Shown: positions 11,257-23,239 of the stretch, piece after piece
Layout: each line of letters begins with the position of its first letter
Numbering within the stretch: position 1 is the first letter of the stretch
NCBI GenBank assembly: GCA_033961575.1
Contig: CM066733.1
Coordinates: forward strand, 65,842,921-65,906,920
DNA length: 64,000 nucleotides
Source: Aselliscus stoliczkanus
Taxonomy: Eukaryota; Chordata; Mammalia; Chiroptera; Hipposideridae
Direction of reading: 5' to 3'
Made by a program: the position numbers and the translations under genes
The notes under the pieces: generated by a model
Databases searched by the model: none
The model's input: the letters and a program-made list of their open reading frames with translations, nothing else
What the model was told of the DNA's origin: nothing

Positions 11257-11947
11257 GCATTTTCATGGTGAACTGGTGCTTGATAAAATGAAATCACTGA
11301 CTCATTGTGGGGAATATATTGAAAATTGTGGATCAGATTGGTGAAGATAGAAATAGAAGAAACCCCTTTGTGAAGCACTTTCACCATGAACAGTGGGGTC
11401 CAAATTTCAAAAGCAGAGTGCCCCAATTTCTTCCACACTACTTCCCACTTTTAGGCTCTAGTTACTTCAGATTATTTCAAAGAGAGAGCCTCCGAGCAGA
11501 GATACAAACTTTAGCGTGCTTGAGGAGGTTGTTAATGTTTAGCTTCTAATGCCCTTTCGCTGACATTTTTCTGCAGATTGAATTGGAGTTCAGAAATTTG
11601 TATTTTAAACAAGTACCCAGGCAATTCTGATACAGGCCATTTCTGGATCAGATTTTTAAATGCTCTGTATCTAGAGTGTTGGTCTCTGATTATTTCAGAA
11701 CATCCCATATTTACAAATGTTAAAATGATACTGATTTTTTTCTCTCTCATGTTTGTTAGTAGCCAGTTTTCTGCTGACAGTGTACCAAAAATATGGATAA
11801 CAATGAAGACATTTAGTTAATTTTCTAAATACATTCAAATATCTGAATATTTGGTACTGTGTATACAAATGTGTGTATGGATGATAGATCTTTTTATCTT
11901 TCTCCGCTAGTATGGCCCGTGTTTGTTTCAGAGGCCATTTTGATAGT
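11257..11947. other. Unassigned intergenic DNA
   Basis: Several overlapping short open frames on both strands (for example 11307-11549 and 11532-11750) have no recognisable domain. No repeat was named. Confidence 0.4.
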
Positions 11948-12380
11948 TAATTTTACGTGTGCCATCACATGGGATGCCAAGATATTTGATTAAACATTAT
12001 CCTGAGTGTCTGTGTTTCTGGATGAGATTAACATTTAAGTTGGTAGACACAGTACAGTAGATTGCTTTCCCCAATTTGGATGGACCTCATCCAAGCCATT
12101 GAAGGCCAGAATAGAACAAAATGGAATATTTACTCTTTCTGCCTGACTGTTTTCAAGCTGGAACATAGATCTTCTGCATTCAGACAGGAACTTAAACCAC
12201 TGGCTCTCCTGGTTTACAGGCATATGGACTTAAACTGGAACTATACTGCAAGCTTTCCTGGGTTTCCAGCTTGCATATAGTGGGATGTCTCAGACTCCAT
12301 AATCACATGTAACAATACAGTATTGTTTCCCTATAGATATATTGTTTCTCTTTCTCTAGCAAACTCTGATTCAAAGAGTC
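11948..12380 (+). mobile_element. LTR-like ancient mammalian repeat
   Basis: The order of blocks is one I recall from a common mammalian repeat: GTTAATTTTACGTGTGCCA at the start, TTCTGGATGAGATTAACATTT, CATCCAAGCCATTGAAGGCC, then TTTCCTGGGTTTCCAGCTTG and CTCCATAATCACATG near the end. It is probably a solo LTR; family not assigned. The open frames at 12035-12280 lie inside it and are not genes. Confidence 0.5.
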
Positions 12381-14675
12381 ATGTAAATTAATAATAGAAA
12401 GAAGAAAAAAGGAATGACTACTGCACACATCAGACTAAAGAGAACATGAAAATAATACATTATTTACCATGAGGTTCTTTTTTCTTTCCTCTTTCATCAA
12501 CCTTATCAAAATTCCCCAAAGCTACTTCTTAAACCTTTATTAGAATTCATTTCAGATTTGGGGCAGTAAAATATGTCTGCTTGAGGTAGTGATTAACTGT
12601 CTATATTGAAGGGTCTACAATGGTAATTCCAAGAAAAAGAAATCAAATTAAATGTCATAGACTTTTTACTACCTCTCTGCTTAAAAAGTAAAGCCATGAA
12701 GAGGGTTGCCTCAGGCTCTCCAAAATGCTTGTCAATATGGATTGTAAAAGCTGATGTTAAATCTTTACGCTCTTATTTGTTTAAGAAAGTTACGTATTTA
12801 ATCTATTGGCATTCTGTTACATTACCAGGTGTGCTGACTTATGTGTTGGGTTTATATTGTAATTATTACTGTTATGGAGACATAGCCAGAATTCAAGTAT
12901 ATCCCAAAACAGAGAAAAATTCTTTATGGAGACTTCAAGATGAGACAATGCCTGGTTATAGAGAACTATCCATTGTTATTGAAAGTCTTAAGCAGCTTTC
13001 AAGGGGGCATAATAGTTACATTATTTCTGAACTAAAGTTGTAAAAAGTTTCCAGAAGTTTATGAATTGGTAGAATAGACTCATAGAAGATACAGGGGAGA
13101 TTCTTTTTGCCTACAAGAAAATTGAAGCTAAAGAAAGAGTGAAAACTAAAAGGTACACTAGAAGTTGGCTACTCATAATGTTGTTCTATTTGCAATGAAT
13201 TTGATAATAAATTGTCGTGCTTGGCATTTATAATTACTATGTTTTTACAAACAATGACTGGGACTTTTCCCATTGCCTCAGAAATGACCTGTACTGGGAC
13301 AAAGGAACACAAAATTCTTGAGAACACCCCTAACTCGCACAAAATCAGTAACTCGTTCTGAAAGAAAACTTTGAGTGTCTAAATGTAAAAAAAGAGAGAG
13401 AGGAATTTTGTGGGGAGAGGTGACTTGTGATGCTCCAAAAGAATCTTTTATACATACCAGCTGGGAGGTTTCTGGGCTGCAAAATCTGAAGCCCATTCTA
13501 GTGCTATCATCTAAGGTATGGTGAATGGTTTCTTGGGAGAGTGTGATATGTGTGTGTGCCCAGGGGTTGTGAGGTTGTGAGAATGAACAAAGAGACATTC
13601 TGGTGTGTCAATTCCAGAAAGTGCTGGAAGGCTGCTCGAGTTGCTTACATCAGCAAAATGACAATGGACTGAAGTATCGTGTGGCTTGGGAGCAAAGGGT
13701 AGTGGTGTCCTCCTCTGTGTCCTTGTGGCTTTCTGAATGGGTGGCAGCAGTCCCTCTAGTTCCCCTGAAGGGGCAGGAAGATTAATGGAGGAGACAGGAC
13801 ATTGGCAACCAAAGCATAAACTGGCCCACTGACGTTCTACTCCACCTAGGAACTTACGTGCTGTAGAACTGGAGGGAGTCCTTCGAAACCCTCTTTGAGG
13901 TGATCATGGCAGCCCACCCTCATCATCCCTGGGAGGGAGACTACCACAACTGAGAAGCCGTCAGTGGCAAGTGGGACCATTCTGAGCCAGAGCGAGAAGA
14001 CTTCCTTCCCACCACCTACCTACTGGTATCAGTGGCTTCAGAAGATCTGCCCCTCCTAATTCCTCTTCTCCATCCCCAGTTTTTGAAGACCTAGACCTAG
14101 AAGAGGGCGCGAAAGCATGTATCTCTGAACCAAACCTTCCCACCCACCCCTCATAGCCACATACATAGACATTTCCTCCAAGGGGTTAGAAGGGGAGCAG
14201 TATACCAGGCTGCCTCCCGCAACTATCATAGTTGATGATGGCTAGTGGGACAGGAAATTAAAGATTTATAGTGCAACAGGCTGAATTGTAATACCTAAAA
14301 TTAACCTGGAATTATGGAATCTGTGCAAAATGTTAAGGCTCATGTTGAAGGCAGTAATTGGAGAAAAATAAAACCACTCTATTTACATCGTCTTTCATTG
14401 GTATTCCTTAACATATCATTTAAAGAAATTCTCTGAATTAAAAAAAATGTGAATTTAAATAAAACCCAGTTGCTGGTCTTATAATGACTCCTTCTCTGAA
14501 CTAAAATTACAATCTAAAGTAGCATACAGGGAGCAACTCTGCCTTTAAAACATGATATTTTTTCACAATTTAATTTATAGTAATTTTTTCAGTAATACTA
14601 CTTTTGTGTAAAACAAGTACTACGTTTTCAGAGAATCAGAATAAAGAATTAGTCATTCCTTCCAAATTCTTATGT
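12381..14675. other. Unassigned intergenic DNA
   Basis: Two parts were examined for retrocopies. The 115-codon plus-strand frame at 12696-13043 has no recognisable motif. The stretch 13600-14340 is richer in G+C and ends near AGAAAAATAAAACC, so it could be an old retrocopy, but no frame translates to a family I recognise. Confidence 0.4.
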
Positions 14676-14679
14676 CACA

Positions 14680-14760
14680 AAGAAATGAAGTAAATTGCTC
14701 AAGGTCATGTTTTGAGCCTGGTTTAGGACTGAATGCATCAACAGTCAGCCTACATGGTCC
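14680..14760 (-). repeat. Possible MIR fragment, antisense
   Basis: GAAGTAAATTGCTCAAGGTC followed by GAGCCTGGTTTAGGAC resembles the antisense MIR core. Too short to be sure. Confidence 0.35.
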
Positions 14761-14985
14761 AAATAACAAAAGCCAGTCTGATGAAAATGTATCAGTGAAA
14801 CAGAAAAAGACTCTGACATACATAGATTATGAGTATTATCAAGTAGATAGATGCATAAGAAGATACGGACTCTTTAAACTGCAGTGTGCTGGGCTTGAAA
14901 GGTTTTCTTTTTTTGCCTTCCTTCTTTAAGGATGTCATAACCCTTTTAGATCACCAACCAATACTGAAAAACAAACACTTGATTA

Positions 14986-15165
14986 ATAGTAGTTCACCAT
15001 AATCGGAAGTGTCTGGACACTGATGGTAACCACTTTGAGCACTTCTTATAATTGCAGAAGTCAAATGTGACTTCTAGTCATATTTTGTTATCGGTATATA
15101 TTATCACAATTTTAATACAGTTTTCCTTTCTTAAAGTATGTATACATTTTTTGGCACCCTCTGTA
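14986..15165. mobile_element. Mariner MITE, one end missing
   Basis: The stretch matches the right part of the complete element at 45437-45674: the block CTGATGGTAACCACTTTGAG, then GCAGAAGTCAAATGTGACTT, and the terminus TTTTTTGGCACCCTCTG ending at 15163, followed by TA. The left terminus is absent or too diverged to find; the exact left boundary is uncertain. Confidence 0.7.
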
Positions 15166-15205
15166 TGTATGCATGTGTGTATGTATGTATACATAGAGAG
15201 AAACT
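15166..15205. repeat. TATG/TG-rich microsatellite
   Basis: An irregular TGTATGTATG-type array starts directly after the TA at the end of the mariner MITE. Confidence 0.55.
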
Positions 15206-15207
15206 CT

Positions 15208-15406
15208 TTTATTGATTTATTTGGTTATTTATTTATTTATTTAATTGGGGAACAGTGTGTTTTTCCTGGACACATCAGCTCCAAGTTAAGTAGTTGTGTC
15301 AATCTAGTTGTGGAGGGCGCAGCTCAGTGGCCCATGTGGGGGTAGAACCCACAACTTTGGTGTTATGGGCACTGCACTCTAACAACCTGAGCTAACTGGC
15401 TGCCCC
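15208..15406 (-). mobile_element. tRNA-derived SINE, family II, antisense
   Basis: Minus-strand reading gives the tRNA-like head GTTAGCTCAGGTTGTTAGAG, a B-box-like region, the ACAACTTGG... body shared with the other family II copies, and the terminal GTGTTCCCC segment. The tail appears here as a (TTTA)n-rich run at 15208-15245. Confidence 0.85.
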
Positions 15407-16500
15407 AATCTTTAAAGAATTTTCTCAAACTTAAATACGTTAAGACATTTGCTGGAGAAAAATATTTAAAGGTCTACAAGTGCCCAATGAATGTATAGTA
15501 TATACTGTTTTGAATATAGAGTTATTAGAAATTTGAAAGATTTATCCCTAAGGATACTCTCATCATACTTTTTGTGAGACAGGCATGCCTGAAAAGTTAT
15601 TTCTACCAGAGAGTGGTAAGGATACTCACAGAAAAAGTAAATCCAAATAGCAATATAGTGAGACAGTTGTAACCATTAAAAATGTACACAAAATAGAAAA
15701 ATTAAAACCCTAGTTGAGCAGAATTGTATCTCAAGGAATAATTCTCAAGCTGCTGATGCAGTAAAGACAAATGGTGATTGGGGATGGGTGGGGCGATGGA
15801 AGATGATCTGCCAAGAGGTGACAGGAAAAACCTTGTGCAGGAAACAGCTTCACAGTATGCCTTTTTCAGTCTAGACTCAACCTAGACTTGACCCTTTCTG
15901 CATGAAGTCTAGGGAAGCCTCTGCAATGTCCTCCAATCCTGGCTGCAGAGGGTATTCACAGGCATTTGGAGCTGAGAAAGTTCACATGAGCCTCAGAAAG
16001 CCACCCTTTCAAATTTCCAACTTGTACACGTCAGTGCGCTTCCAAGGAAGTAAAGAACTAGCTAACGGGATGCAAAGATCATGGACAAAGTCAATGTAGT
16101 AAAGACACCATGCCATTGCATTTTCAACATTCAACCTGAAATCCAGAGTCCTTTGGAATTAGTCCATTAGCTTTAGATCAGAAACAACCCAGATCAGCCT
16201 GGGAATCACTGCGTGGGATGGAGGAGTGAGTAAGAGGCAAGAACCAAGGCAACCAAATGCCAGAGACATTGAATCAGAACTAGGACAGAGATTGTGCTAT
16301 ACTATTTTTGCTAAGATAGTACAGATAATCAGATGAAAAGGGATTGGTAGTCAATGTTAGAATAGTTGCTGTTTTTTTACTTGGCGGTTGCACGTACTAT
16401 AGAAGTCATTCTATACAGAAGGTTCAGTTCTTTTCGATGGTGTTTCTTCCCTTATAAAATTCAAATGGGAAAAATATCACTTGAAGTATGATGGTAGAGA
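15407..16500. other. Unassigned intergenic DNA
   Basis: Nothing recognised. The small plus-strand frame at 15902-16099 has no identifiable motif. Confidence 0.4.
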
Positions 16501-16985
16501 TTTTTAGTTGTTTTTTTTTCCAGTATATCTTCCCTTCTTCTATAATAACAGAACCCTAATTTTTTTTATCTTGTCACATTCCTACAAAGAATCAGTTTGA
16601 ATTTTCTATCTACTCTTACAACGAAGTGTGACTATGGGACTCAATTCTAGGCAATGGAATGTTAGAGGAAACGGTGTGTTTAACTTCTGAGTCCTGGATA
16701 TAAAAGGTTGGACCCTATTTTCTCCCACCCACTGGCAGGAATGTGGATGAGGTCTGGACCATGCTGAACCAGCCAGTTAGGGCAAACCCCTGGTAAAGCA
16801 ACAAGGAAGAAGGATTTGGACTCTGTGAAGCTGGCTTATTAGCCTTAGTAGGCTTAAATCCAGGCTGTTTAGGAACTATTTACTTGTGAGAGAAATAAGC
16901 TTTAATCATATTTAAACCTCATTATCCTCATGATTTGGGATCCCTTTTATAGCAACTGATCCCAAACTCATTTCTAACTAAAACA
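16500..16985 (+). mobile_element. MLT1-like LTR (ERVL-MaLR), diverged
   Basis: The layout follows MLT1: a 5' part with the GTGTGACTATGGGACTCAATTC block, a central GGTTGGACCC region, then GAGAGAAATAAGCTTTAATC near the 3' end. It sits directly upstream of an L2. Considerably diverged. Confidence 0.5.
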
Positions 16986-16988
16986 GGC

Positions 16989-17014
16989 ATTCATTCATTC
17001 ATTCATTCATTCAT
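16989..17014. repeat. (CATT)n microsatellite
   Basis: About six tandem CATT units, the simple repeat that usually ends L2 elements; here it marks the 3' end of the antisense L2. Confidence 0.85.
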
Positions 17015-17639
17015 GCATTCAACAAATTGATATATTATGCATATCCTGTAGCAGTCACTGTTCTAATGATGTATTTGACAGTGAGCAAAACATACTAGGT
17101 CCCTGCTCTTAATAGAGTAAGAGGCTTCAGACTGTAAATAAAATTATATATAAGGTAATAGCTCATAATTATAAATGCTATAAGCAAAATAGCACATGGT
17201 AATATAACAGTGAGATATTAGATGTGTAGGGAGCTACTTTTAATGAGTTAATAATGGATAGCTTCTGTGAGGAGGTGACAATTAAGACAGAATGATAAGA
17301 TGGAGAAAATACCTGACTATATGGAAGCAGAATTTTCTAGCAAAGGGGGCCAGTCTGTGCCAAAGCCCCAAGCTAAGAGTGAACTTAGAGTTGCTGAGGG
17401 AATCAGAAAATAATAAGCAAAAGGGAAATGTAGAAGCATCTAAGGTCAGAGAGACACACGGTATGTGATCATGTATGATTTTGTAAACAGGATAAGAAAT
17501 TTGTATTTTGATGTGATCACAGTGGGGAGCTACTTGAAAGCTTTAAACAGGGTAGTGATATGCTCTGATTTTTAATCTATTTGAGAAGATGTTATAACTG
17601 TTGTAGAAGCAGGAAATAAGTGTGACAAAAACAATGCTA

Positions 17640-18005
17640 TGTGTTCACCAAACTATGTTTTATTTTCTTCCTGGACATACAGGAAGACTATATTACCCAG
17701 TGTCTCTTGCAGAGGTGGGGCCATGTGACTGACTTTTGGTCAGTGGGATGTGGGTGGAAATGATATAGACTGTTTTAAGGCTGCAACCCTAAAAATTTTC
17801 TTGTGAGTCTCCATGAGTTCTCGCTTCCCTCATCTGCTAGTTTGAGGACTTAGGTGATGGTGGAGCCACTACTTTAAGAAACCTAGACTCTGAATGACTG
17901 CATGGAGCAGAGCCTCATTGGTAGAAATAATCCTTTATTATGGTAAGCCACTGAATATTGGGTATTGTTTGCTGAAGCAGTCAGCCTGACCTGATTAATA
18001 CAAAC
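17640..18005 (+). mobile_element. MLT1 LTR (ERVL-MaLR), solo
   Basis: Good MLT1 landmarks in order: TGTGTTCACCAAACTATG, TTACCCAGTGTCTCTTGCAG, GCCATGTGACTGACTTTTGG, GAATGACTGCATGGAGCAGA, TGGTAAGCCACTGA and a terminal CTGATTAATACAAAC. No internal retroviral region is attached. It interrupts L2 sequence. Confidence 0.85.
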
Positions 18006-18525
18006 AGCTAGTGTGGTAGTCAAAAAGAAATGATGGTGGACTGGATCAAAGAAGCACTCGAGGTAGTGTGAGGTGATTGGATTTGGGGTATAGTTAGAAA
18101 GTGGAGCAAATAGGACTTTACTGACGGATGGGAAAGAGAGTGCAAGAATATAAGCAAAATCAGAAGAGATTCTTTAGAACCTTTACCTGAACAAGTGTGT
18201 GACTTGTGATTTTATTAAATGTGGGAGTAGGGTAGGAAGACTTGGGAAGAGGCAAGTGTCTACAGAGTGGGGGGAATCAAGCATTTTATTCTGGCTAGGA
18301 TAGATTTTTAGATACTTAATTAGACATTGAAATGGAAGTGTTGGATGAATAAATCTGGTCCTAGAGGAGAGGGAAGAGCTACAGATGAATTTTGGAATCA
18401 TTATCCCATAGATGATGTGGATTCGACCAACATTTGCATTCATAATAGTTGTCCACAGAAGACTGTTTTTCATAAACATGTCTACTTACCAATGTCTTAT
18501 AAAAGATCCACTCACCACTTATAAA

Positions 18526-18526
<1 letters not shown>

Positions 18527-18565
<39 letters not shown>
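18527..18565. repeat. (AC)n microsatellite
   Basis: A pure AC run of about 19 units. Confidence 0.97.
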
Positions 18566-18569
<4 letters not shown>

Positions 18570-19305
18570 CATATTAGCATATTAGAGAGGAACATTAGGA
18601 AGATGTGAGCCTGAACATGCAAGTTCACACAGTGTGAAGAATTAGACTACGGATAGACACATAGATTTTTAGCTAAAATTCTGTTCCTAAGAGAATAATG
18701 GCTACCACCCAACTGTCAAAGAAAAGAACAAGATGAGAGGACTGGGAACCTCTTAAGTACAGTTAAATAGGTTCTGCTGATTGTTGTTGAGATTATACGA
18801 AGGGGAAAGAAGAAAAAGTGACCACTGAAGTATAATTCCATTTACCACACTGTTGGTTTAGGTCATGGAAACAAGAACTAAAATTGCCTGCTGTAAAAGT
18901 TAAACAAAGAGGCAAAAACAGAAACAAACAAACAAAAAAAAACTGACTAACATTTAAAGAAAAGATTTTTATTGTCACTACTCTAAATTTAAGACAAGCT
19001 GTTTTGAAAAAAAATCATTTGTAGTTCCACTGCTTCAAGATAACTATTAACTATTATACTTTTCTACAAACTATTCAGCAAATTTTATTCTTTTTCAAGG
19101 GTTTAATTTGATAAGAGGAAATGCCATCCCTCTACTTTAATTTAGATTTCTGTAAATAATAGTACATTATATGTCTATCTTTCTATTTGCTACCCCATTA
19201 TATCTATCTTTTGTCAATTAACTGGTCATATCCCTGGGTTATGTTTTCAAATATCAACTTCTGTCTCTGTGTGAGATACTACTATTTTCTTACCCAATTA
19301 TCTAT
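18566..19305. other. Unassigned intergenic DNA
   Basis: A+T-rich with short A-runs (18925-18942); no gene or named repeat seen. Confidence 0.4.
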
Positions 19306-19745
19306 TTTTCCCTCTTAGAACCCCTAGTTTTTAGCTATACTTAAGGCCACTTGAAATATGACATTTCCCAGCTTCCCTGGTAGCTAGGTGTGGCTATGTG
19401 ATTAAATTTTGGTCAATGGTATATTAGTGGAAAAATAGTACAGCAGTTTCTGAGAAATTCCTTTAAGAGACAGTGGTATGGACCCTCTACCCACGTCTTC
19501 ATTCCTAATGCTTGAAACATGGATACTGATTCATGATGGATGAATCTCTATTTTAGACCCTGAGAACAAGGGCACCCTCTGTAGCTGGTTTCCTGGAAGC
19601 TCATTGGACAGTCACTATGCCAGCCCTGGATCGTCCACATTTAAACTTGTATGGGAGAAAAGAATAGATTTCTATTTTGTTTAGGTTGCTATTGTATTTT
19701 CCAGATTTCTGTCACTCATAGCTAAGCCTAATGTTAACTAATATA
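19306..19745 (+). mobile_element. MLT1-like LTR (ERVL-MaLR), solo
   Basis: Contains TTTCCCAGCTTCCCTGGTAG, TAGGTGTGGCTATGTGATTA and TTTTGGTCAATGG, then a GTTAACTAATATAGG end, the MLT1 plan. Internally rearranged or diverged relative to the copy at 17640. Confidence 0.7.
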
Positions 19746-19821
19746 GGTATTCAATACAACTCTTCATTTTCAAATGAATATTAGTTTTGAGAGGCTCCTT
19801 GATTGCAAGAGAGTTGTTAGA

Positions 19822-19945
19822 AGAAATCTTTTTTTTTTCTTTTTTGAGGGTAGTGTCACTGGCCCTCATATGTGGGACCGAACCGGGGCCGCTGGCTTCC
19901 CAGGCCAGCACTTAACCACTGCGCCACTCAGCCGGCCCAGAAATC
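19822..19945 (-). mobile_element. tRNA-derived SINE, family I, short form, antisense
   Basis: The SINE body is 19829-19938 and ends in the T-run on the low side. It is flanked by a 7-bp duplication AGAAATC at 19822-19828 and 19939-19945. The minus strand shows the GGGCCGGCTGAGTGGCGCAG head and stops at CACTACCCTC before the tail. Confidence 0.9.
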
Positions 19946-20837
19946 ATTTTGAATTATTTTTTAAAACTCCAGCTTTAATATCTTGACCTGATCTCTTTCG
20001 TCAGACTCTTCCTTTTCCATTCTACTCCACCCAATTCCTCTCTTTCTTCACCCCCCACTTTCCCATTCTGGATATGTGTGCCTACATCCCTTCACCAGGG
20101 CCTCTGCTAGCCCAACTGTAAAAAAATTAGCAAGAGGCCATCCTCAAAGTGGCTTTCATTCTACTGGTTCATGATTTGGCAAGAGGACTGATTGTGGGAA
20201 TCAGAAAACGGTACTCCTTCTTCCAGGTGTAGCCATCCCCACACAAAGCATATGGTTTGGCAGGCAGAACCTGGGCTGGATTTCAATGCCTATTCACTCA
20301 CTGGGCTGGGTGCCCTAGTGCAATGAGCTGTATGTCCATGTTGGCAGCTGGCTAGTCCTTTTATTAGCAGGCTCAGCTCTTCTGCAACAGGACGGTGATA
20401 CAAAGAAGCATATAACAGTCCCTTAGTTCACAGTAGTCACTTGGACTCAGTATCAAGTATTATTATTCTTATTGGTTTTACAGGCCTAAAAAATAACTCT
20501 CTTTGCTTATCTTATTCCCAATTAGATTATAATCAAGAGTCTTACTGAGATTCATTTGTTGCCTGCATATATATCTAATTGCTGACACTGTTTCTGGTAC
20601 CTCCAGAAACGTATCTGGTCATTTATTTTGCTTTTCTCAGCCCTTAGTACATAGTTATATATGTGTTTCTTATCATCTCAATTCTCGACTTCCTTTTGTG
20701 CTGATGTCTTATAGGCTGGTGTTGGTCAAGGATGTAGAGGGGATAGACACTAACCAAATTAGCTGGAAAATTAATCAAATTTAATGACTAGTCTTTCAGC
20801 CATTAGTTAAATATTTTCATCACATAAATGACATTTA
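19946..20837. other. Unassigned intergenic DNA
   Basis: No recognisable gene or repeat. The part up to about 20420 is pyrimidine-rich and could be an unrecognised LTR. Confidence 0.35.
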
Positions 20838-20849
20838 AAAAATTCTTCA

Positions 20850-21313
20850 GGGCCGGCTGAGAGGCGCATTGGTTAAGAGCTGGCTTGGGATGCCAGTGGC
20901 CCCGGTTCAGATCCCACATATGAGGGCCAGTGACACTGCCCTCTACAGCTAAGATGGTGAACAACAGCTCCACCTGGTTGCCTCTATAGCTGAGATGGCG
21001 GGCGATGGTGTGGGCTGCAGCCTCTGCTGCAGTGGGTTGCCATAGGCTACAGTGAGTGGCCAGCAGCTGGTGTGAGCGGCCAGCAGCCAGTGTGAGCTGC
21101 CAAGAGCTACTGTGAGTGGCCATCCAGAGGCTGGCGACCCATCTGCCTCACCTGGGAAGAGCACTATGACAATACCAACATGGGGCCAGTGAAGCAATGT
21201 CCTCCACAACTAGACTGAAGAACAAAAGGACAGCAACTTGTCTGTTCCCCTTCCCCGGTTCCTCAACACTGTTCCCCTCCCCCAATTCTCCAATAAAAAT
21301 CTTAAAAAAAAAA
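20850..21313 (+). mobile_element. tRNA-derived SINE, family I, long form
   Basis: The head GGGCCGGCTGAGAGGCGCAT matches the short form through CACTGCCCTC. Instead of a tail, the element continues for about 370 bp: TACAGCTAAGATGG, a block of GTGAGTGGCCAGCAGC-type imperfect tandem units, CAATACCAACATGGGGCCAG, CTAGACTGAAGAACAAAAGG, a pyrimidine-rich run, and CAATAAAAATCTT plus A-run. Probable duplications are AAAATTCTTCA and AAAAATCTTCA. Its minus strand is open over long stretches, but this is not a gene. Confidence 0.9.
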
Positions 21314-22540
21314 ATCTTCAAATTTAAACTGTAAGGGGAAAATCTAAACATTTGATACAGGGATTCCTTTATGTGCTGCAGGGAGTACAGTCTTATTTTC
21401 TTCATAGGCCTTCCTCCTCCTGATTTCTGGGACTTAGGAGTACGTTACCCAATACATTTTATTAGAACTTCTAGTTCTCTTACTTCTCTTCCCACCCACA
21501 GAACCAAAGGCCTCTTATTCTTACCCAAGTGATACCATCAACACTTTTTATATCTTCTTTTTCTAGCGTCTTAACATATACACATAAACTTGCAAAAAAT
21601 ACAATGTAAAACAAAACCTCTCTTTCATTTCCAATCATATGCCCTTGGGATTAAGAACAGATCTCATGTTATTTTTCTCACCTGGCACATCTGTGCAGTG
21701 TGGTGTCTTGCACCCTTCATTTGATTCTTTTTCTTGTTCCATATATATAGACTATAGATGATGTCAAGTTTGAGATTTATGGTTCACATTAACGATAATG
21801 GTGACTCTAAAACCACTGAATGGTAGTGTCTCCTTATTAGGTTTTCCTTGTCTTAGCTTTTATTTGTTGGATGGAAAACACAGAGTTTGAACATGTAAGA
21901 GTGCTTGATAGCAAAGTTAAAGGGGTTCCCAGAAATTAGCTCAGGGAAATGATGTCACCTCCGTGCCTTGACATGCAGCCCAGAGAAGGACAATCTCATG
22001 AAATCCTCTGATTCTGAGCAGCACTTCACAGTGCTGGGCTGAAGGCTGACATCACTAACCAAATGCAAATGGACAGCAAAAAGTCTATCTCTGGGTAGTC
22101 AGGTCTCTCCTTGACATGTCCAGTTCTTACTGACACTGCCCTACATATGTCTATCTGAGCTCTGTGTCTTGCCCACTGAATCCTTTATTCATTAACTGAT
22201 TGTTACATGAAATGCAATCTCTTGGTCAATGTCACCAGCCTGTTTGAGCCTTGCCCCGCTCCTGAGCTGCTGTCTCATCTGCTCAGCCAGATATTAGTCC
22301 AGGCCACCCCTGGTCAGTACTGCCCTACAGCTGCCCTGTAGATTGGAGTCCTGACTATGTGGAAAAAGCCAGAGAGAGGAGACTTACTTCAAAATAAGCA
22401 TGAGAATGAGAGAAGGAGGAAGAAAAGCACATCTATCAGGCTGTTTCAGGTTATTATCAAAATGAAAATTAAGGTGGTTTTGAAACTCAGAGGTATTCAA
22501 AATGAGGGGGGACGTGGGGAGGTTAAGTCACATGCATAGA
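21314..22540. other. Unassigned intergenic DNA
   Basis: No named repeat or gene recognised. Confidence 0.35.
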
Positions 22541-22544
22541 CCCA

Positions 22545-22730
22545 GAAGTGAATCTCAGCCTGTCAGTATCTTGGGCTGGCTTCTTAACCCTATGAGTCCA
22601 AGTTATCTAATTTTTTAAATTAGGGTCATCATATCTCCCTTATAGACATGTGAGGATTATAGGAGATAAGGTATGGGACCCACGTAGCACAGGGCCTAGC
22701 CCATAGCATGCATTCTGGTAGCCTGAAAGA
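22545..22730 (+). repeat. MIR
   Basis: Sense MIR order: GGCTTCTTAACCCTATGAGTC, TAGGGTCATCATATCTCCCT, TGTGAGGATTATAGGAGATA, and GCACAGGGCCTAGCCCATAG. Confidence 0.7.
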
Positions 22731-22844
22731 ACAGGTTCAAAAACCCCTGGTCTTGGACTCATAGCAATTTTCATTGAGGCTTTGTTCAAAGCAGTTGAGA
22801 GCCGACTGTAATATGTTTTCAAGTAAAGAATACAAATACAATCC

Positions 22845-23010
22845 TTTGCCTCTAAGTCTGTTCTTTTCCTTTTACTCAATTCAAACCTCTGCTCAAATAT
22901 TGCCTCCTCAGAGAAAACTCCTCTGATCACCTCATGTAAAATGGCATCTCCCATTGGTTTCTTGCCTCTTGATTTATTTTTCCTTGCATCACTTGCAACC
23001 AGACATTATA
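22845..23010 (+). repeat. L2 LINE 3' region, sense
   Basis: Sense L2 blocks: CTCAAATATTGCCTCCTCAG, AGAAAACTCCTCTGATCACC, and TCCTTGCATCACTTGCAACC. Confidence 0.65.
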
Positions 23011-23239
23011 TCATATACAATAGGTTAGAAAGTGGGACTTGAGGGAAACAATGTATAATAAAACGAATGTACAATAAAACCAACTATAGCCTAATTGATA
23101 TAAACAAGCGTTAAGTTTCTGAGCATATATTTGGTCATGAAAACATCACCCAACTTCTAAATACAGACCCACAACACCTCTAATATTGAACGATGAAATA
23201 AATGTGAGCTATCCCTACATTGAAGAAAGATGAATAAAA

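Larger units (their letters stand above)
16986..18480 (-). repeat. L2 LINE, antisense, split by an MLT1 LTR
   Basis: Antisense L2 3' end: (CATT)n, then GTAGCAGTCACTGTTCTAATG, GTGAGGAGGTGACAATTAAG and ATGATTTTGTAAACAGG. It is broken at 17640 by an MLT1 LTR. L2-like sequence probably resumes from about 18010, where GGTGGACTGGATCAAAG and GTGTTGGATGAATAAATC-type blocks appear. Confidence 0.6.

Noticed and set aside
12696..13043. 115-codon plus-strand frame
   Set aside because: It has no recognisable motif, no strong start context and A+T-rich composition like its flanks; within chance for this length of sequence.
13600..14340. Possible G+C-richer retrocopy ending near AATAAA
   Set aside because: None of the frames I read translates to a family I recognise, and no target duplications were seen.
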